64,000 nucleotides of DNA, from the NCBI GenBank assembly GCA_947303715.1, contig CAMYYY010000001.1, positions 124,001 through 188,000 of the forward strand, given 5' to 3'. Below are positions 47,201 through 55,331 of the stretch, piece after piece. A program made the translations under genes and the position numbers. Every line of letters starts with the position of its first letter. Positions within the stretch are counted from its first letter, which is position 1. The stretch comes from an uncultured Bacteroidales bacterium (GTDB taxonomy: Bacteria > Bacteroidota > Bacteroidia > Bacteroidales > Bacteroidaceae). Under the pieces are notes generated by a model. It worked only from the letters and a program-made list of their open reading frames with translations, was not told the DNA's origin and made no database searches.

Positions 47201-47429
47201 CCATGTAGGAGAAGAGAAGTGTCTGATACTCCTGTATCCGGATGGCGTAGCGGCCATTGATGTCGGTGATGACACCCAGTCCCGCCACGTCCTTGACGAC
47301 GACGTTGGCGCCGATGACGGGCTCGCCCGTCTCGTCCGTGACAGTACCTGTGATTTCTATAGCGTTCTGTGCCGTTCCTGCGACGGCAAATCCTATCAGA
47401 CAGGCAAGCAATAACAGAGTTTTTTTCAT
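44286..47429 (-). CDS. SusC/RagA TonB-linked outer-membrane transporter
   Basis: 1,047 residues: signal peptide (LLLLACLIGFAVAGTAQ), a carboxypeptidase-like domain with ITGTVTDETGEPVIGANVVV, the SusC-type plug (VDEVVITGMGAQKKISVTGA, GNVPGIIAYQRSGQPG, YILVDGFERENIDDINIEDI, SVLKDASATAIYGSKGANGV), and a long beta-barrel ending in LQLNL. It imports oligosaccharides captured by the paired SusD, powered by TonB. It starts 21 nt after the stop of the IPT/TIG protein and is followed by susD, the standard order. Together with GH92 and GH76 the most likely substrate is alpha-mannan or high-mannose glycan. Confidence 0.95.
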   Translation of the reverse strand: MKKTLLLLACLIGFAVAGTAQNAIEITGTVTDETGEPVIGANVVVKDVAGLGVITDINGRYAIRIQEYQTLLFSYMGYRNQEVLVKGDRKVIDVVMVEEKFSAVDEVVITGMGAQKKISVTGAVTNVQMEDLKHYNTTNLSNTLAGNVPGIIAYQRSGQPGKNTSEFWIRGISTFGASTKAYILVDGFERENIDDINIEDIETFSVLKDASATAIYGSKGANGVILITTKHGRAGKVAINGKVETSYNTRTITPRFVDGFAYANYINEARITRNLGTLYQPVELDIIRDGLDPDLYPNVDWQDLLLKDGAGSYRANVNVSGGGETARYYASISYNEDEGMYRTDQTLRDKYDTNANFKRYNYRLNVDMDITKTTLLKLGVSGDLTKRNSPGIGDDRVWGQLFGYNALYSPVLYSNGYTPFKFTGTFVEYDDVHKFIDARANYVNPWVSSAQTGYNTEWNNSVQTNVTLEQDLGFVTQGLKFTGRFGYDTYNYNSIAHLRMPALYTARQRNPETGEVEYDKVIDTTDMWQSSANDGSRREFLDLLLHWDRTFAQCHTLEANVKYTQDEKITTQNLGEDIKNSVSRKNKGLATQIKYNYLGRYFLDYNFGYTGSENFADGHRWGFFPSYSVAWNLGDEPFIRDNISWINMLKIRASHGKVGSDTTGSDRFPYLYTIADNGSGYMFSLDDTHYSYSGTYYSQVASNNVTWEVAEKNDIGLDITLFDDRFALTVDYFNEHRTGIYMTRNYLPTIIGLESAPKANVGTVFSQGFDGNFKYEQQLGQVRLTVRGNMTYSKNEIGAYDEENSVYPYQNLHGYRVDQVRGLIALGLFKDYDDIRNSPKQEFGIYQPGDIKYKDVNGDGVVNDGDVCAIGATSKPNLIYGLGISAAWKNFDFNLHFQGAGKSTFLIYGKCVYAFSEGQWGNIFQGMLDDRWVDAQTAAQLGIPANEDVNASYPRLSYGANNNNFRSSTFWLRDGRYLRLKNLDFGYSVPKTAVNRLHMNSMRFYVSGTNLLLLYKKFGTWDPESLQPRGEDYPITKAVTVGLQLNL

Positions 47430-47450
47430 ACGTTGAGCGATTTATAGGGA

Positions 47451-49142
47451 TTACTCATCGGTTTCTTGATTCTCTGGAGTTGCCTCTTCTTCCTCTTCCT
47501 CCTCCATGGTGATGGTGCGGAGCTTGGCATTGTTGGTGTCGAGGATATAGAAGATGAGGGTGTTCTCGCCGGTAATGCGGTCGCGGTGGACGTCGTTGAC
47601 GAGGCCGGTGCAGCGGTAGAAGCGGGCGACGTCGCGCAGCTCGCCGTTCTCGGAGCCGTGGGTGAGCCCGTCGGCATGGGTGGCGGCGCTGCCTCCAGCG
47701 TAGGTGGCTACGATGCCGTCAGGGGTGAGATAACGGATGGCATCGTTCTCGCTGTCGCAGAAGTAGAAGTCGTATTCGTCCGTGGAGCCAGCGTAGCGGT
47801 CGTTCTTGACAAAAGTGCCCTGATAGGGGCGGCTCATGAGGGCGCTCTGTCCGACGCCGTCGGTGAAGCCACGGGCTCCCAGTTGCCCGGCGATGACGTA
47901 GGGGGTGGAGAAACGCTTGGTTTTCTCGTTATAGTCCGTGCGGAGCATGTAGTGGCGGTTGATGACGACGATGTAGGCATATTTGCCTGTGGGGTGGATG
48001 TCCATTTGGCATTCGTAGGCATTGTCCTGCACTTTGATGAGGCGCTCGAAGGCAGAGGTGTTGTCGATGGCATTGGGTTCCCACGAGGCACCGCCATCGA
48101 CGGGCAGCGTGGCCCAGTACTGATCCATGTCGAGACGGAGGATTTCGCCCTGGGTGTAGGAGGAGAAGTAGAGCTCGCCGTTGGGGTGGAGGTAGGCTCC
48201 GTTACACTGGTTGTACGAGGCAATGATGCGGTGGGGGGAGCTGTTGTTGAACTCGCCCGTGGCGGGGTCGCGGTCGACAATCCAGGCACAGGGGGCGCGG
48301 AAGTCGCTGCTGTATTGGTCGACGGAGATGATGAGGTGCTCGCGCCAGCTGAGCTGACGGGGGCTGGCGGTGGCCGTCCACGCGTCGGTGGCGTAGTAGG
48401 TGGGATTGCCGAGGTCGTCGGTGCCCGTCTGCTGGAACTCGCCGCGCTCGTCGTAGGCGAAGGGGTCGACGGCAAAGTCGATGGTGCGCGTGCGCTCGTT
48501 ATTAAACATGCTGATGCCGATGATGGTCTTGACGGTGCGCTCCTTAAGGTCCACGAGCTGGATGCCGTGCTGCGGCTGTCCCCAGCGGGGCTCTTGGTCG
48601 TAGACGATGAAGAGCTGGTCGTGGTTGTAGGGTGAGAATTGCATGACGCCGTCGTTCTTGAAGCCGGTGGCGGTCTCGAAGGTGCCATCGACCCAAGGGG
48701 CTTCACCGCGTTCGTTGAGGAAGCCGCAAAGCGTGCCGACGACCATCTTGCGCTGGTATTCGAAGCGTCCAGGAGCCTGCACGGTCTTGGCATTGGCACC
48801 CTCGCCCACGGTGAGGATGATTTCGCCCGTGAAGGCACCTGAGGGTACGAAGCAGTAGATGGACTCGCCCTTCACGCTGGCAATGACGGCGGGCTTGCCG
48901 CCGATGGTAAGGTGGAGCAGCGAGGGGTCGTTACCGAAGTTGCTACCGTGGAGCACCACTTGCTGCCCGACACCTCCGGAGGTGGGGACGAAGCTTGTCA
49001 GCGTGACAGGTTGCGAAGGGTCGTAAGGGGCTGTGACTTGCACGCCCACATAATCCTCGGCAGTCGTCCCCTTGTCGCAAGCGACAAATTGACAAAAGCC
49101 AAGGACTATGATTAAGACTTTTAGGAATGTCTTGCTTTTCAT
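47451..49142 (-). CDS. IPT/TIG-domain surface lipoprotein with NHL-like repeats
   Basis: 563 residues with lipobox FVAC (Cys 22). An IPT/TIG domain spans about 45-130 (VTLTSFVPTSGGVGQQVVLH, GSNFGNDPSLLHLTIGG), followed by a propeller-like region of NHL type: GTFETATGFKNDGVMQFSPY, VSGRPYQGTF-like stretches, DFYFCDSENDAIRYLTPDGI, then VATYAGG. The C-terminus is acidic (EEEEEEATPENQETDE). Proteins with this architecture occur in mannan and other glycan loci beside SusC/D and are likely surface glycan-binding factors. It lies between the DUF4965 gene and susC. The 39-nt spacer upstream consists of GTTGACTA / GTTGACCT 8-bp repeats. Confidence 0.82.
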   Translation of the reverse strand: MKSKTFLKVLIIVLGFCQFVACDKGTTAEDYVGVQVTAPYDPSQPVTLTSFVPTSGGVGQQVVLHGSNFGNDPSLLHLTIGGKPAVIASVKGESIYCFVPSGAFTGEIILTVGEGANAKTVQAPGRFEYQRKMVVGTLCGFLNERGEAPWVDGTFETATGFKNDGVMQFSPYNHDQLFIVYDQEPRWGQPQHGIQLVDLKERTVKTIIGISMFNNERTRTIDFAVDPFAYDERGEFQQTGTDDLGNPTYYATDAWTATASPRQLSWREHLIISVDQYSSDFRAPCAWIVDRDPATGEFNNSSPHRIIASYNQCNGAYLHPNGELYFSSYTQGEILRLDMDQYWATLPVDGGASWEPNAIDNTSAFERLIKVQDNAYECQMDIHPTGKYAYIVVINRHYMLRTDYNEKTKRFSTPYVIAGQLGARGFTDGVGQSALMSRPYQGTFVKNDRYAGSTDEYDFYFCDSENDAIRYLTPDGIVATYAGGSAATHADGLTHGSENGELRDVARFYRCTGLVNDVHRDRITGENTLIFYILDTNNAKLRTITMEEEEEEEATPENQETDE

Positions 49143-49181
49143 AATATACTTGTTGACTAGTTGACCTGTTGACTGGTTGAC

Positions 49182-51698
49182 TTATTTCCTCACCTTATCA
49201 TAAAGTACTCTCATCCAGTAGCCTCCGATGACGCTGCGGGCCTTGAAGCCCACCATGCGGGCGGTCTTGGTGTCGCTCCAGTCGCTGATGGGGACACGGC
49301 TGGGGGTCTCGTTGATGTAGTCCCAAAGCGGGGCGACAAATTTACCGAACTGCTCGGGGCTGTCGGCCATGGCGGCTGTCCACATAATCCAGTCGCTTTT
49401 GGTGTAGTCGCGGCGGCAGTCGAGGGGCAAGCCGTACCGGTTCTGTACGGTGAGGTAGTACTTCAGCTCACGCTCCATGGGGTTGTTCGGGAAGATGTTG
49501 ATGTCCCAGAGGCGGTCCCATACCATATTATATTTCTGGCTCCAGGTGTCGGGGCGGTCGAAGGCAAGGCGGTAGTGGTCGCCGTCGAGGGAGTTCTGTT
49601 CCCAGACGGCTGCCATGTTCTTGGCTTTGGCCATGTACTTCTGGGCTACATCGCCGAGGCCCTTCATCTCAGCCATCAGGGCATAGCCCGCCACGCCCAT
49701 GATGGCCTTCACGGAGAGGTTACAGTTGTGTGCCCAATGCCCGGCAAAGTCGTCGGTGCAGAGCTGGTTGGCAGGGTCTTGTCCGTTTTCGACAAGATAG
49801 TCGGCCCAGGTGGTGATGACGTCCCAGTATTTATCGACATACTTCGTGTTGCCATCAAGACGGCAGAGCATGGCAGCAAGGGTAATCATGTTGCCGGCTT
49901 CCTCAAGGGGCATGTCGCCGCCATACACCTGGCCGTTGGCCTTGGGGTAGGTGCCGAGGTCGTGAGCCGCAAAGGGCTTCGTCCAGCGCCCGCTGAGGCT
50001 GTAGTCGAAGATGCTGGTCATCATGGCCTTCTGCAGCTCAGGATTATAGACAAGGAAGAGCGGAGCCTCGGGGTAGGTGAGGTCGACGGTATTGACGCAG
50101 CCGTTGGAGTTGTTTTCCTTCGAGAAGAAGAGCAGGGTACCCTCGTCGTCGCGGAACAGCTTGTGGGCGGCGATGACGTGACGGTACGAGCCGCTGAGGA
50201 TTTCGGCATATTGTTTGCCGCCGCTGGCAAAGCCGTCGTCGTAGATGCGCTGGTCGAGGGCGCGGCAACGGGCCATGATGGAAGCGTAGTTCTTTTCGAG
50301 GCGCTCCATCATGTCGAAGATGCTGACGGCACCGTCGTGAGCCCAATAGGCCTTGTAGTTCTTATACATGTATTGGATGTCGAATACCTCGTCGTAGCCG
50401 ATGAGGGAGTGGCTGGCAGCCTGGGTGGTGGTGCCGAAGTCGTGGATGTAAGCCAGCGTGGGCCAGTCGGCAGGACGATTGCAAATGACGCGGCTCTCGC
50501 TCTCAGGCAACTTGCCGCCCGTTAGGAATGCCTGCTTGACGGCAGGGTCGGCAGCAAGGCAGACGGAGCCATTGTAGTCAGGCAAATAGAGGTAACCCCA
50601 GTCGATGCAGATGCCGTCGCCGATTTTGTCAAGGATGGGCTGCTGAATGGTACCAGTCTTCACGTATTTCACGCCATCCTTCTCCATGGTCTCACTAACG
50701 GTTGGTTGGGCGGCTTTGTTCACAGCCAGCTGTGGGGTGGTGGCGAGGAGCAATTGGGCGCTGTGGGCCTTGCCGTCGGTGCTGCGCACCTGATAGCTGA
50801 TGTAGCCGGCGGGTGAGGAGAGGAGGTCGAGGTCGTCAATCAGCATGGGGGCGGTGAAGACGACATCAAGTTCCACGGGGCCGCAGGCAAAGGTATAGTA
50901 GGTGGAGGTGGCCATGACGTCGACGCTCTTCTGCTGGGCCGTCTGGATGGCACGGGTGTCGGCGCCGACGTTGCGGTAGAGGCCGAAGTCGAGGTAGGCG
51001 CCGCCGGTAGTGTTATGGCAATGGGCAGCGATGACGTTGGTACCCTCGTGGAGCGTCTGGCGCTGTGCTTCGCTGAGTTGTAGCTTTACGCCCTCGCGCC
51101 AGATTTCCACGTTGCCCGTGTCGTAGATATTCTGCCCGTTGAACCAGATGTCGAAGCTGTCGTCGTGGCTGAAGACGAGCCAGAGGTCACCCTTCAGGTC
51201 GTCGGCCTTGAGTTCGATGGTACGGCGCACCCAGATGTCGCTGTTGGTGTCGCTCCAGCGGGTACGGACGTACGACAAGTCGGGTGAACCGAAGGCGGCG
51301 CGGCGCGTCTCCCATTTCGAGTCGTCGAAGTCAGGCGAACGCCAGTCGCCCTTCGGCTCGGTACGGGTGAACTGGGCGGGCCATGCCCTTTCGTCAGCCA
51401 TGGGGACGATGCTCTCCAGCACCTGACGTTCGGCACCCATCCAGCGGTAAGTAGTACCATCGACACGCAGCAAACCCTCAATGGCTTTCTCGTCGTCGGT
51501 CCAGTGGCGCGTGGTGCCCTCGGTCAGCAGGTCATAGGGCGACCAGATGGAGAAGTAAGGGTCGGAGACAACCAGCGGATAGGAGGGGAGCCGCAAATCC
51601 GTAGTCTTGTACGGAGTGAACACATCGGTCTTCGGGGTTGTCGTGCAGGCCATCAGGCTCAGCACAGCAATCGTCAGGAGGGAGGTTTTTCTTTTCAT
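49182..51698 (-). CDS. DUF4965/DUF5127 (glutaminase A-like) family protein
   Basis: 838 residues. Signal peptide with lipobox-like MACTT. Order: DUF4964-like start (RLPSYPLVVSDPYFSIWSPY, DLLTEGTTRHWTDDEKAIEG), a jelly-roll insert (FSHDDSFDIWFNGQNIYDTG), the DUF5127 part, and DUF4965/DUF1793 helices (SGGKQYAEILSGSYRHVIAA, FFSKENNSNGCVNTVDLTYP, GRWTKPFAAHDLGTYPKANG, LDCRRDYTKSDWIMWTAAMA). Databases often label these glutaminases by homology to fungal GtaA, but in Bacteroidetes they accompany glycan loci and their true substrate is unclear. It is the first gene of the mannan-type locus, next to a -7 element at 51756-51763, and divergent from feoAB. Confidence 0.85.
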   Translation of the reverse strand: MKRKTSLLTIAVLSLMACTTTPKTDVFTPYKTTDLRLPSYPLVVSDPYFSIWSPYDLLTEGTTRHWTDDEKAIEGLLRVDGTTYRWMGAERQVLESIVPMADERAWPAQFTRTEPKGDWRSPDFDDSKWETRRAAFGSPDLSYVRTRWSDTNSDIWVRRTIELKADDLKGDLWLVFSHDDSFDIWFNGQNIYDTGNVEIWREGVKLQLSEAQRQTLHEGTNVIAAHCHNTTGGAYLDFGLYRNVGADTRAIQTAQQKSVDVMATSTYYTFACGPVELDVVFTAPMLIDDLDLLSSPAGYISYQVRSTDGKAHSAQLLLATTPQLAVNKAAQPTVSETMEKDGVKYVKTGTIQQPILDKIGDGICIDWGYLYLPDYNGSVCLAADPAVKQAFLTGGKLPESESRVICNRPADWPTLAYIHDFGTTTQAASHSLIGYDEVFDIQYMYKNYKAYWAHDGAVSIFDMMERLEKNYASIMARCRALDQRIYDDGFASGGKQYAEILSGSYRHVIAAHKLFRDDEGTLLFFSKENNSNGCVNTVDLTYPEAPLFLVYNPELQKAMMTSIFDYSLSGRWTKPFAAHDLGTYPKANGQVYGGDMPLEEAGNMITLAAMLCRLDGNTKYVDKYWDVITTWADYLVENGQDPANQLCTDDFAGHWAHNCNLSVKAIMGVAGYALMAEMKGLGDVAQKYMAKAKNMAAVWEQNSLDGDHYRLAFDRPDTWSQKYNMVWDRLWDINIFPNNPMERELKYYLTVQNRYGLPLDCRRDYTKSDWIMWTAAMADSPEQFGKFVAPLWDYINETPSRVPISDWSDTKTARMVGFKARSVIGGYWMRVLYDKVRK

Positions 51699-51755
51699 GG
51701 GGTTGAGATAATGATTTGTTTAGTATGAATTATGTATTAGGTCAATTTGAGAAGG

Positions 51756-51763
51756 CAAAAATA
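51756..51763 (-). promoter_or_regulatory. -7 element of the mannan-type locus
   Basis: The minus strand reads TATTTTTG (TAnnTTTG), 58 nt upstream of the first gene's ATG. I saw no clear -33 TTTG at 19-21 bp, as is common for activator-dependent glycan loci. Confidence 0.5.
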
Positions 51764-51861
51764 ACACTTTTTTTAAAGAAAAAAGAGAAAAGCAGGAAAA
51801 AAAGCGGAAAACTGTCAATAAATACCTACTAATGGGGATTGCACACTCGCCGAAAAGCCTT

Positions 51862-51869
51862 TACCTTTG
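51862..51869 (+). promoter_or_regulatory. -7 element of feoAB
   Basis: TACCTTTG matches TAnnTTTG; the start site would be near 51876, 16 nt before the ATG at 51892. Confidence 0.6.
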
Positions 51870-51891
51870 CAGCCCGAAAAAATAGAAAGTT

Positions 51892-54279
51892 ATGACGCTG
51901 CGAGAATTAGGCATCGGCGAGTGCGCCGTGGTGATGAAAGTAGGGGGCGAGGGCAGTCTGCGCCAGCATTTTTTGGATATGGGCATTCTGCCGGGTGCCG
52001 AGGTGACGCTGATGAAGTATGCGCCGATGGGTGACCCGATGGAACTGCTTGTGCAAGGCTATGTGCTGACGCTTCGCCTTGCGGAGGCAGAGAAAATAGA
52101 GATAAGACCCACCCCCAGCCCCTCCCATAAGGAGGGAGGGGAGGTCCTCCCCCTTATGGGGGAGCGGGGAGAGGGACTCTTTAGTGAGGCTCCTCACCCT
52201 GGTATTGGCGAGGCGGGCAAATACCATAACCACGACACGGAGAATCCGCTGCCCAAGGGCACCACGCTCACCTTCGCCCTTGCCGGGCAGCAGAACAGCG
52301 GCAAGACCACGCTCTTCAACCAGCTCACGGGCTCCAACCAGCATGTGGGAAACTTCCCTGGCGTTACCGTCGACCGTAAGGACGGACAAATCAAGGATAC
52401 CTTCTTCTCCGGCAAGGCCGACGAAAGGACTTCTGCCCACGTCATCGACCTCCCAGGCATCTATAGCCTCTCCACCTATACGGCTGAGGAGATTGTCAGC
52501 CGCGATTTCATCCTCAAGGAAAAGCCTCACGGCCTTATCAATATTGTGGATGCCTCGAATATTGAGCGTCATCTCTATTTGACGGTACAGCTCATGGAGT
52601 TAGGCGTTCCGATGGTGCTGGCGCTGAATATGATGGACGAGGTGACAGGCAACGGAGGCTCCATACGTCTGAACGATATGGAGCGCATCCTCGGCATCCC
52701 CGTCGTGGCTATTTCGGCTGCTAAGAACGAGGGTATCGACGAACTCGTGGAGCATGCCGTCCACGTGGCGTATTATCAGGAGGTGCCTGCGCGGCAGGAC
52801 TTCTGCAGCAAGGACGACCACGGAGGCGCCGTACATCGTTGCCTCCATAGCATCATGCACCTTATCGAGGACCACGCCGAGCGCGCCGGGCTGCCCTTGC
52901 GCTTTGCTGCCGGAAAACTTGTGGAGGGCGACGAGGCGGTTGCCAACGCCCTGCAGCTGACGCAGAACGAGCGGGAGATGGTGGAGCACATCGTCCTTCA
53001 GATGGAGGAGGAGCGTGGCCTCGACCGTGCTGCCGCTATGGCCGACATGCGCTTCACGTTCATCCACAGGCTGTGCCGCGAGACGGTTGTCAAACCTCGT
53101 GAAAGCATCGAGTATCGTCGCAGCAAGCGTATTGACAGCATCCTCACGGGGCGTTGGACGGCGCTGCCCATCTTCGTGGCTGTCATGTGCCTTGTCATCT
53201 GGCTCAGCATCGACGTGCTGGGCGCTCCCTTGCAGGGCTGGCTCGACGAGGGCATCGGCGCTCTTGGTGCAATCTGCCAAAGGGGGCTGGAGGCGGCTGA
53301 CGTCAGTCCTGCCGTCGTCTCACTCGTTACCGACGCCATTTTCGGCGGCGTGGGCAGCGTGCTCAGCTTTATTCCTATTATTGTCATCCTGTTCTTCTTC
53401 CTTAGTATTATTGAGGACAGCGGTTATATGGCCCGCATCGCCTTCGTGACGGATAAGCTGCTGCGCCGACTGGGACTCTCGGGCCGTTCCATCGTGCCGC
53501 TGCTAATAGGCTTCGGCTGTTCCGTGCCTGCTATCATGGCTACGAGGACGCTCCCCTCGGCACGAGACCGTCTGAAAACCATCCTCTTGACACCCTTTAT
53601 GAGCTGCTCGGCGAAGATTCCTATCTACGGCTTCTTTACGGCAGCCTTCTTCCCAGGCAAGGGAGGTCTGGTGCTCATCGGGCTCTATCTGCTGAGCATC
53701 CTTGTGGGTGTCGTAGTGGCGTTATGTGGCAAGCATCTTGGGGGCAGGGGCGAGGCTGCGCCCTTTGTCATGGAGCTGCCCAACTACCGTCTGCCGCGAC
53801 TGAAGAACGTGGGGCATCTTCTGTGGGATAAGACGAAGGACTTCTGCCAGCGCGCTTTCACGGTTATCTTCCTCGCTACTATCGTCATCTGGTTCCTCCA
53901 GTCGTTCGACTTCCGCCTGCGGATGGTGGAGAATGGCGAGGGCAGCATGCTGGCGTGGGTGGCAGGCATCGTTGCTCCGTTATTCCGTCCCCTCGGGCTG
54001 GGCGACTGGCGCGTCGTCACCTCCCTCATCAGCGGTTTCCTGGCTAAGGAGAGCGTAGTGGCAACGATGGAGGTGCTGAATGTGACGGCTTCGCTGACGG
54101 CAGTAACGGCTATCCCGATGCTGCTCTTCTGCCTGCTCTATACCCCCTGTGTGGCAGCCATCGCCAGCATACGACGCGAGCTTGGCCCCCGCTGGGCGCT
54201 ATTCGTTGTCGGCTTCCAATGTGCCGTTGCTTGGATAATAGCCTTCCTTGGGTACCTCGTTGCCGGATGGCTCCTGTAA
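51892..54279 (+). CDS. feoB: FeoA-FeoB fusion ferrous iron transporter
   Basis: 795 residues. Residues 1-73 are FeoA-like (SH3-type; LRELGIGECAVVMKVGGEGS, HFLDMGILPGAEVTLMKYAP). Residues 72-95 are encoded by a palindromic repeat that lies exactly in the linker. FeoB starts at about 125 with the G protein: G1 GQQNSGKTTLFNQLTG, G3 DLPG, G4 NMMD. The membrane part carries two Gate/FeoB-C blocks (PLLIGFGCSVPAIMATRTLP, FMSCSAKIPIYGFFTAAFFP, LISGFLAKESVVATMEVL). It imports Fe(II) across the inner membrane. Natural FeoA-FeoB fusions are typical of Bacteroidetes. It has its own promoter, divergent from the mannan-type locus; regulation by iron cannot be read here. Confidence 0.95.
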   Translation: MTLRELGIGECAVVMKVGGEGSLRQHFLDMGILPGAEVTLMKYAPMGDPMELLVQGYVLTLRLAEAEKIEIRPTPSPSHKEGGEVLPLMGERGEGLFSEAPHPGIGEAGKYHNHDTENPLPKGTTLTFALAGQQNSGKTTLFNQLTGSNQHVGNFPGVTVDRKDGQIKDTFFSGKADERTSAHVIDLPGIYSLSTYTAEEIVSRDFILKEKPHGLINIVDASNIERHLYLTVQLMELGVPMVLALNMMDEVTGNGGSIRLNDMERILGIPVVAISAAKNEGIDELVEHAVHVAYYQEVPARQDFCSKDDHGGAVHRCLHSIMHLIEDHAERAGLPLRFAAGKLVEGDEAVANALQLTQNEREMVEHIVLQMEEERGLDRAAAMADMRFTFIHRLCRETVVKPRESIEYRRSKRIDSILTGRWTALPIFVAVMCLVIWLSIDVLGAPLQGWLDEGIGALGAICQRGLEAADVSPAVVSLVTDAIFGGVGSVLSFIPIIVILFFFLSIIEDSGYMARIAFVTDKLLRRLGLSGRSIVPLLIGFGCSVPAIMATRTLPSARDRLKTILLTPFMSCSAKIPIYGFFTAAFFPGKGGLVLIGLYLLSILVGVVVALCGKHLGGRGEAAPFVMELPNYRLPRLKNVGHLLWDKTKDFCQRAFTVIFLATIVIWFLQSFDFRLRMVENGEGSMLAWVAGIVAPLFRPLGLGDWRVVTSLISGFLAKESVVATMEVLNVTASLTAVTAIPMLLFCLLYTPCVAAIASIRRELGPRWALFVVGFQCAVAWIIAFLGYLVAGWLL
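52107..52176. repeat. intragenic palindromic element, copy 4 (FeoA-FeoB linker)
   Basis: About 70 bp starting ACCCACCCCCAGCCCCTCCC and ending GGGGGAGCGGGGAGAGGG. It encodes RPTPSPSHKEGGEVLPLMGE and then RGEGL in frame, the same phase as the copy in the beta-galactosidase gene. Both hairpins of that copy are present without the 35-bp middle segment. Confidence 0.88.
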
Positions 54280-54309
54280 AAGCCAACGGTTTGTCCTGCC
54301 TATTTATTT

Positions 54310-54456
54310 GCCTGCTCTGCGGAATTATTTGCCTGCGTTAAATTTTTATTCGCCTGCTCTGGCAAATTAATTGCCTATTCTATTTTCTCAGTTGCCTGCG
54401 TTATTTATAAACAGCGCCCCTGTTTATATAAACGCGCCCCCTGTTTATAAAAAGTA
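54310..54456. repeat. seven degenerate direct repeats with 21-bp period
   Basis: Units start at 54310, 54331, 54352, 54373, 54394, 54415 and 54436. The first five begin GCCTG or GCCTA followed by CTCTG or CGTTA and an AT-rich half; the last three carry (G/T)TTTATATAAAC-like palindromes separated by GCGCCCC. The array fills the spacer between feoAB and the promoter of the TonB-C lipoprotein. The last part has an inverted counterpart at 62577-62670. Confidence 0.8.
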
Positions 54457-54508
54457 TCAAACGCTGCAAAAACGACCCCGTTTTCTTGGAAGTATGAATT
54501 CCTTTCTC

Positions 54509-54516
54509 TATATTTG
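54509..54516 (+). promoter_or_regulatory. -7 element of the TonB-C lipoprotein gene
   Basis: TATATTTG matches TAnnTTTG, 33 nt before the ATG at 54549. Confidence 0.6.
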
Positions 54517-54548
54517 CAGCGTCAAAACGTTTTTGAAAGGAGTGGGTT

Positions 54549-55322
54549 ATGAAGAAGTCGTTTCTTTTCTTCGCCTTAGCGCTTTCCCTTGTGGGGCTTG
54601 TGGCCTGCAAGGGAAAAAAAGGGAGTGATGCGCAGAAGGAATCAAATGTTGCCTCTACTGCCCCACAAACAATCGAATTTGATAGCATAAAAACGAATGC
54701 CCAACTGATAAAGTGGATGTTTAAGGGCGGCCATGTGACGAAGCGGGATACGATAGTGGAGGGGAATGATACGACAATAAAGATATGGTATTCTGTGAGC
54801 AACGATGCCTATGTCCTGATATCATCCGATGGCGATACAACGGTTAGAGATAGAGATTGGTGGGGATATGTAGAGAACGGGAAAGCTACTATTATAGAAG
54901 AATTCCCTTATTTCCCAATAGGTGACGACGACTTGGAAGAGTTTAATCCTGATGAGGAACCTGCTAATTTAGTTGTAGAAATTATGCCTGAATTCCCAGG
55001 AGGCACGGAAGCTATGCTAGAGTATATCTGCAAGAATCAGAGGTTTCCCGAAGAGGCTCGTGGAAGGGGAATAAAGGGGAGGGTGATAGTGCGGTTTACT
55101 GTGGAGAAGGACGGCTCGCGTTCTGACATCGAAGTTATAAAACCATTTACTTCTTCTTCTGAGGTTGCTGACTCGATGGCTTCTCTTTTTGACAAAGAGG
55201 CTATTCGGCTCGTGAGGGATATGCCAAAATGGAAGCCTGGTGAGCAGAAGGGGGAGAAAACGCGTGTTAAATACACACTCCCCATTAGTTTTCCACCAAG
55301 AAACCCCTTCGAAAACAAATAA
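54549..55322 (+). CDS. lipoprotein with C-terminal TonB domain
   Basis: 257 residues. The lipobox GLVACK (Cys 20) indicates a lipoprotein rather than the usual inner-membrane TonB anchor. The C-terminal part from about 145 is a TonB-C domain: IMPEFPGGTEAMLEYICKNQ, RFPEEARGRGIKGRVIVRFT, VEKDGSRSDIEVIKPF, EAIRLVRDMPKWKPGEQKG. No proline-rich periplasm-spanning linker is seen, so it is unlikely to be an ordinary energy transducer. Stand-alone TonB-C lipoproteins are common in Bacteroidetes with unknown roles. The middle (residues 55-110) contains a MORN-like run around WMFKGGHVTKRDTIVEGNDT. It stands 9 nt ahead of the TfoX-N gene. Confidence 0.82.
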   Translation: MKKSFLFFALALSLVGLVACKGKKGSDAQKESNVASTAPQTIEFDSIKTNAQLIKWMFKGGHVTKRDTIVEGNDTTIKIWYSVSNDAYVLISSDGDTTVRDRDWWGYVENGKATIIEEFPYFPIGDDDLEEFNPDEEPANLVVEIMPEFPGGTEAMLEYICKNQRFPEEARGRGIKGRVIVRFTVEKDGSRSDIEVIKPFTSSSEVADSMASLFDKEAIRLVRDMPKWKPGEQKGEKTRVKYTLPISFPPRNPFENK

Positions 55323-55331
55323 TAGTAGTCT

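Noticed and set aside
54310..54456. 21-bp array as CRISPR or coding repeat
   Set aside because: There are no unique spacers of typical length, and no frame through the array gives a convincing protein with a start.
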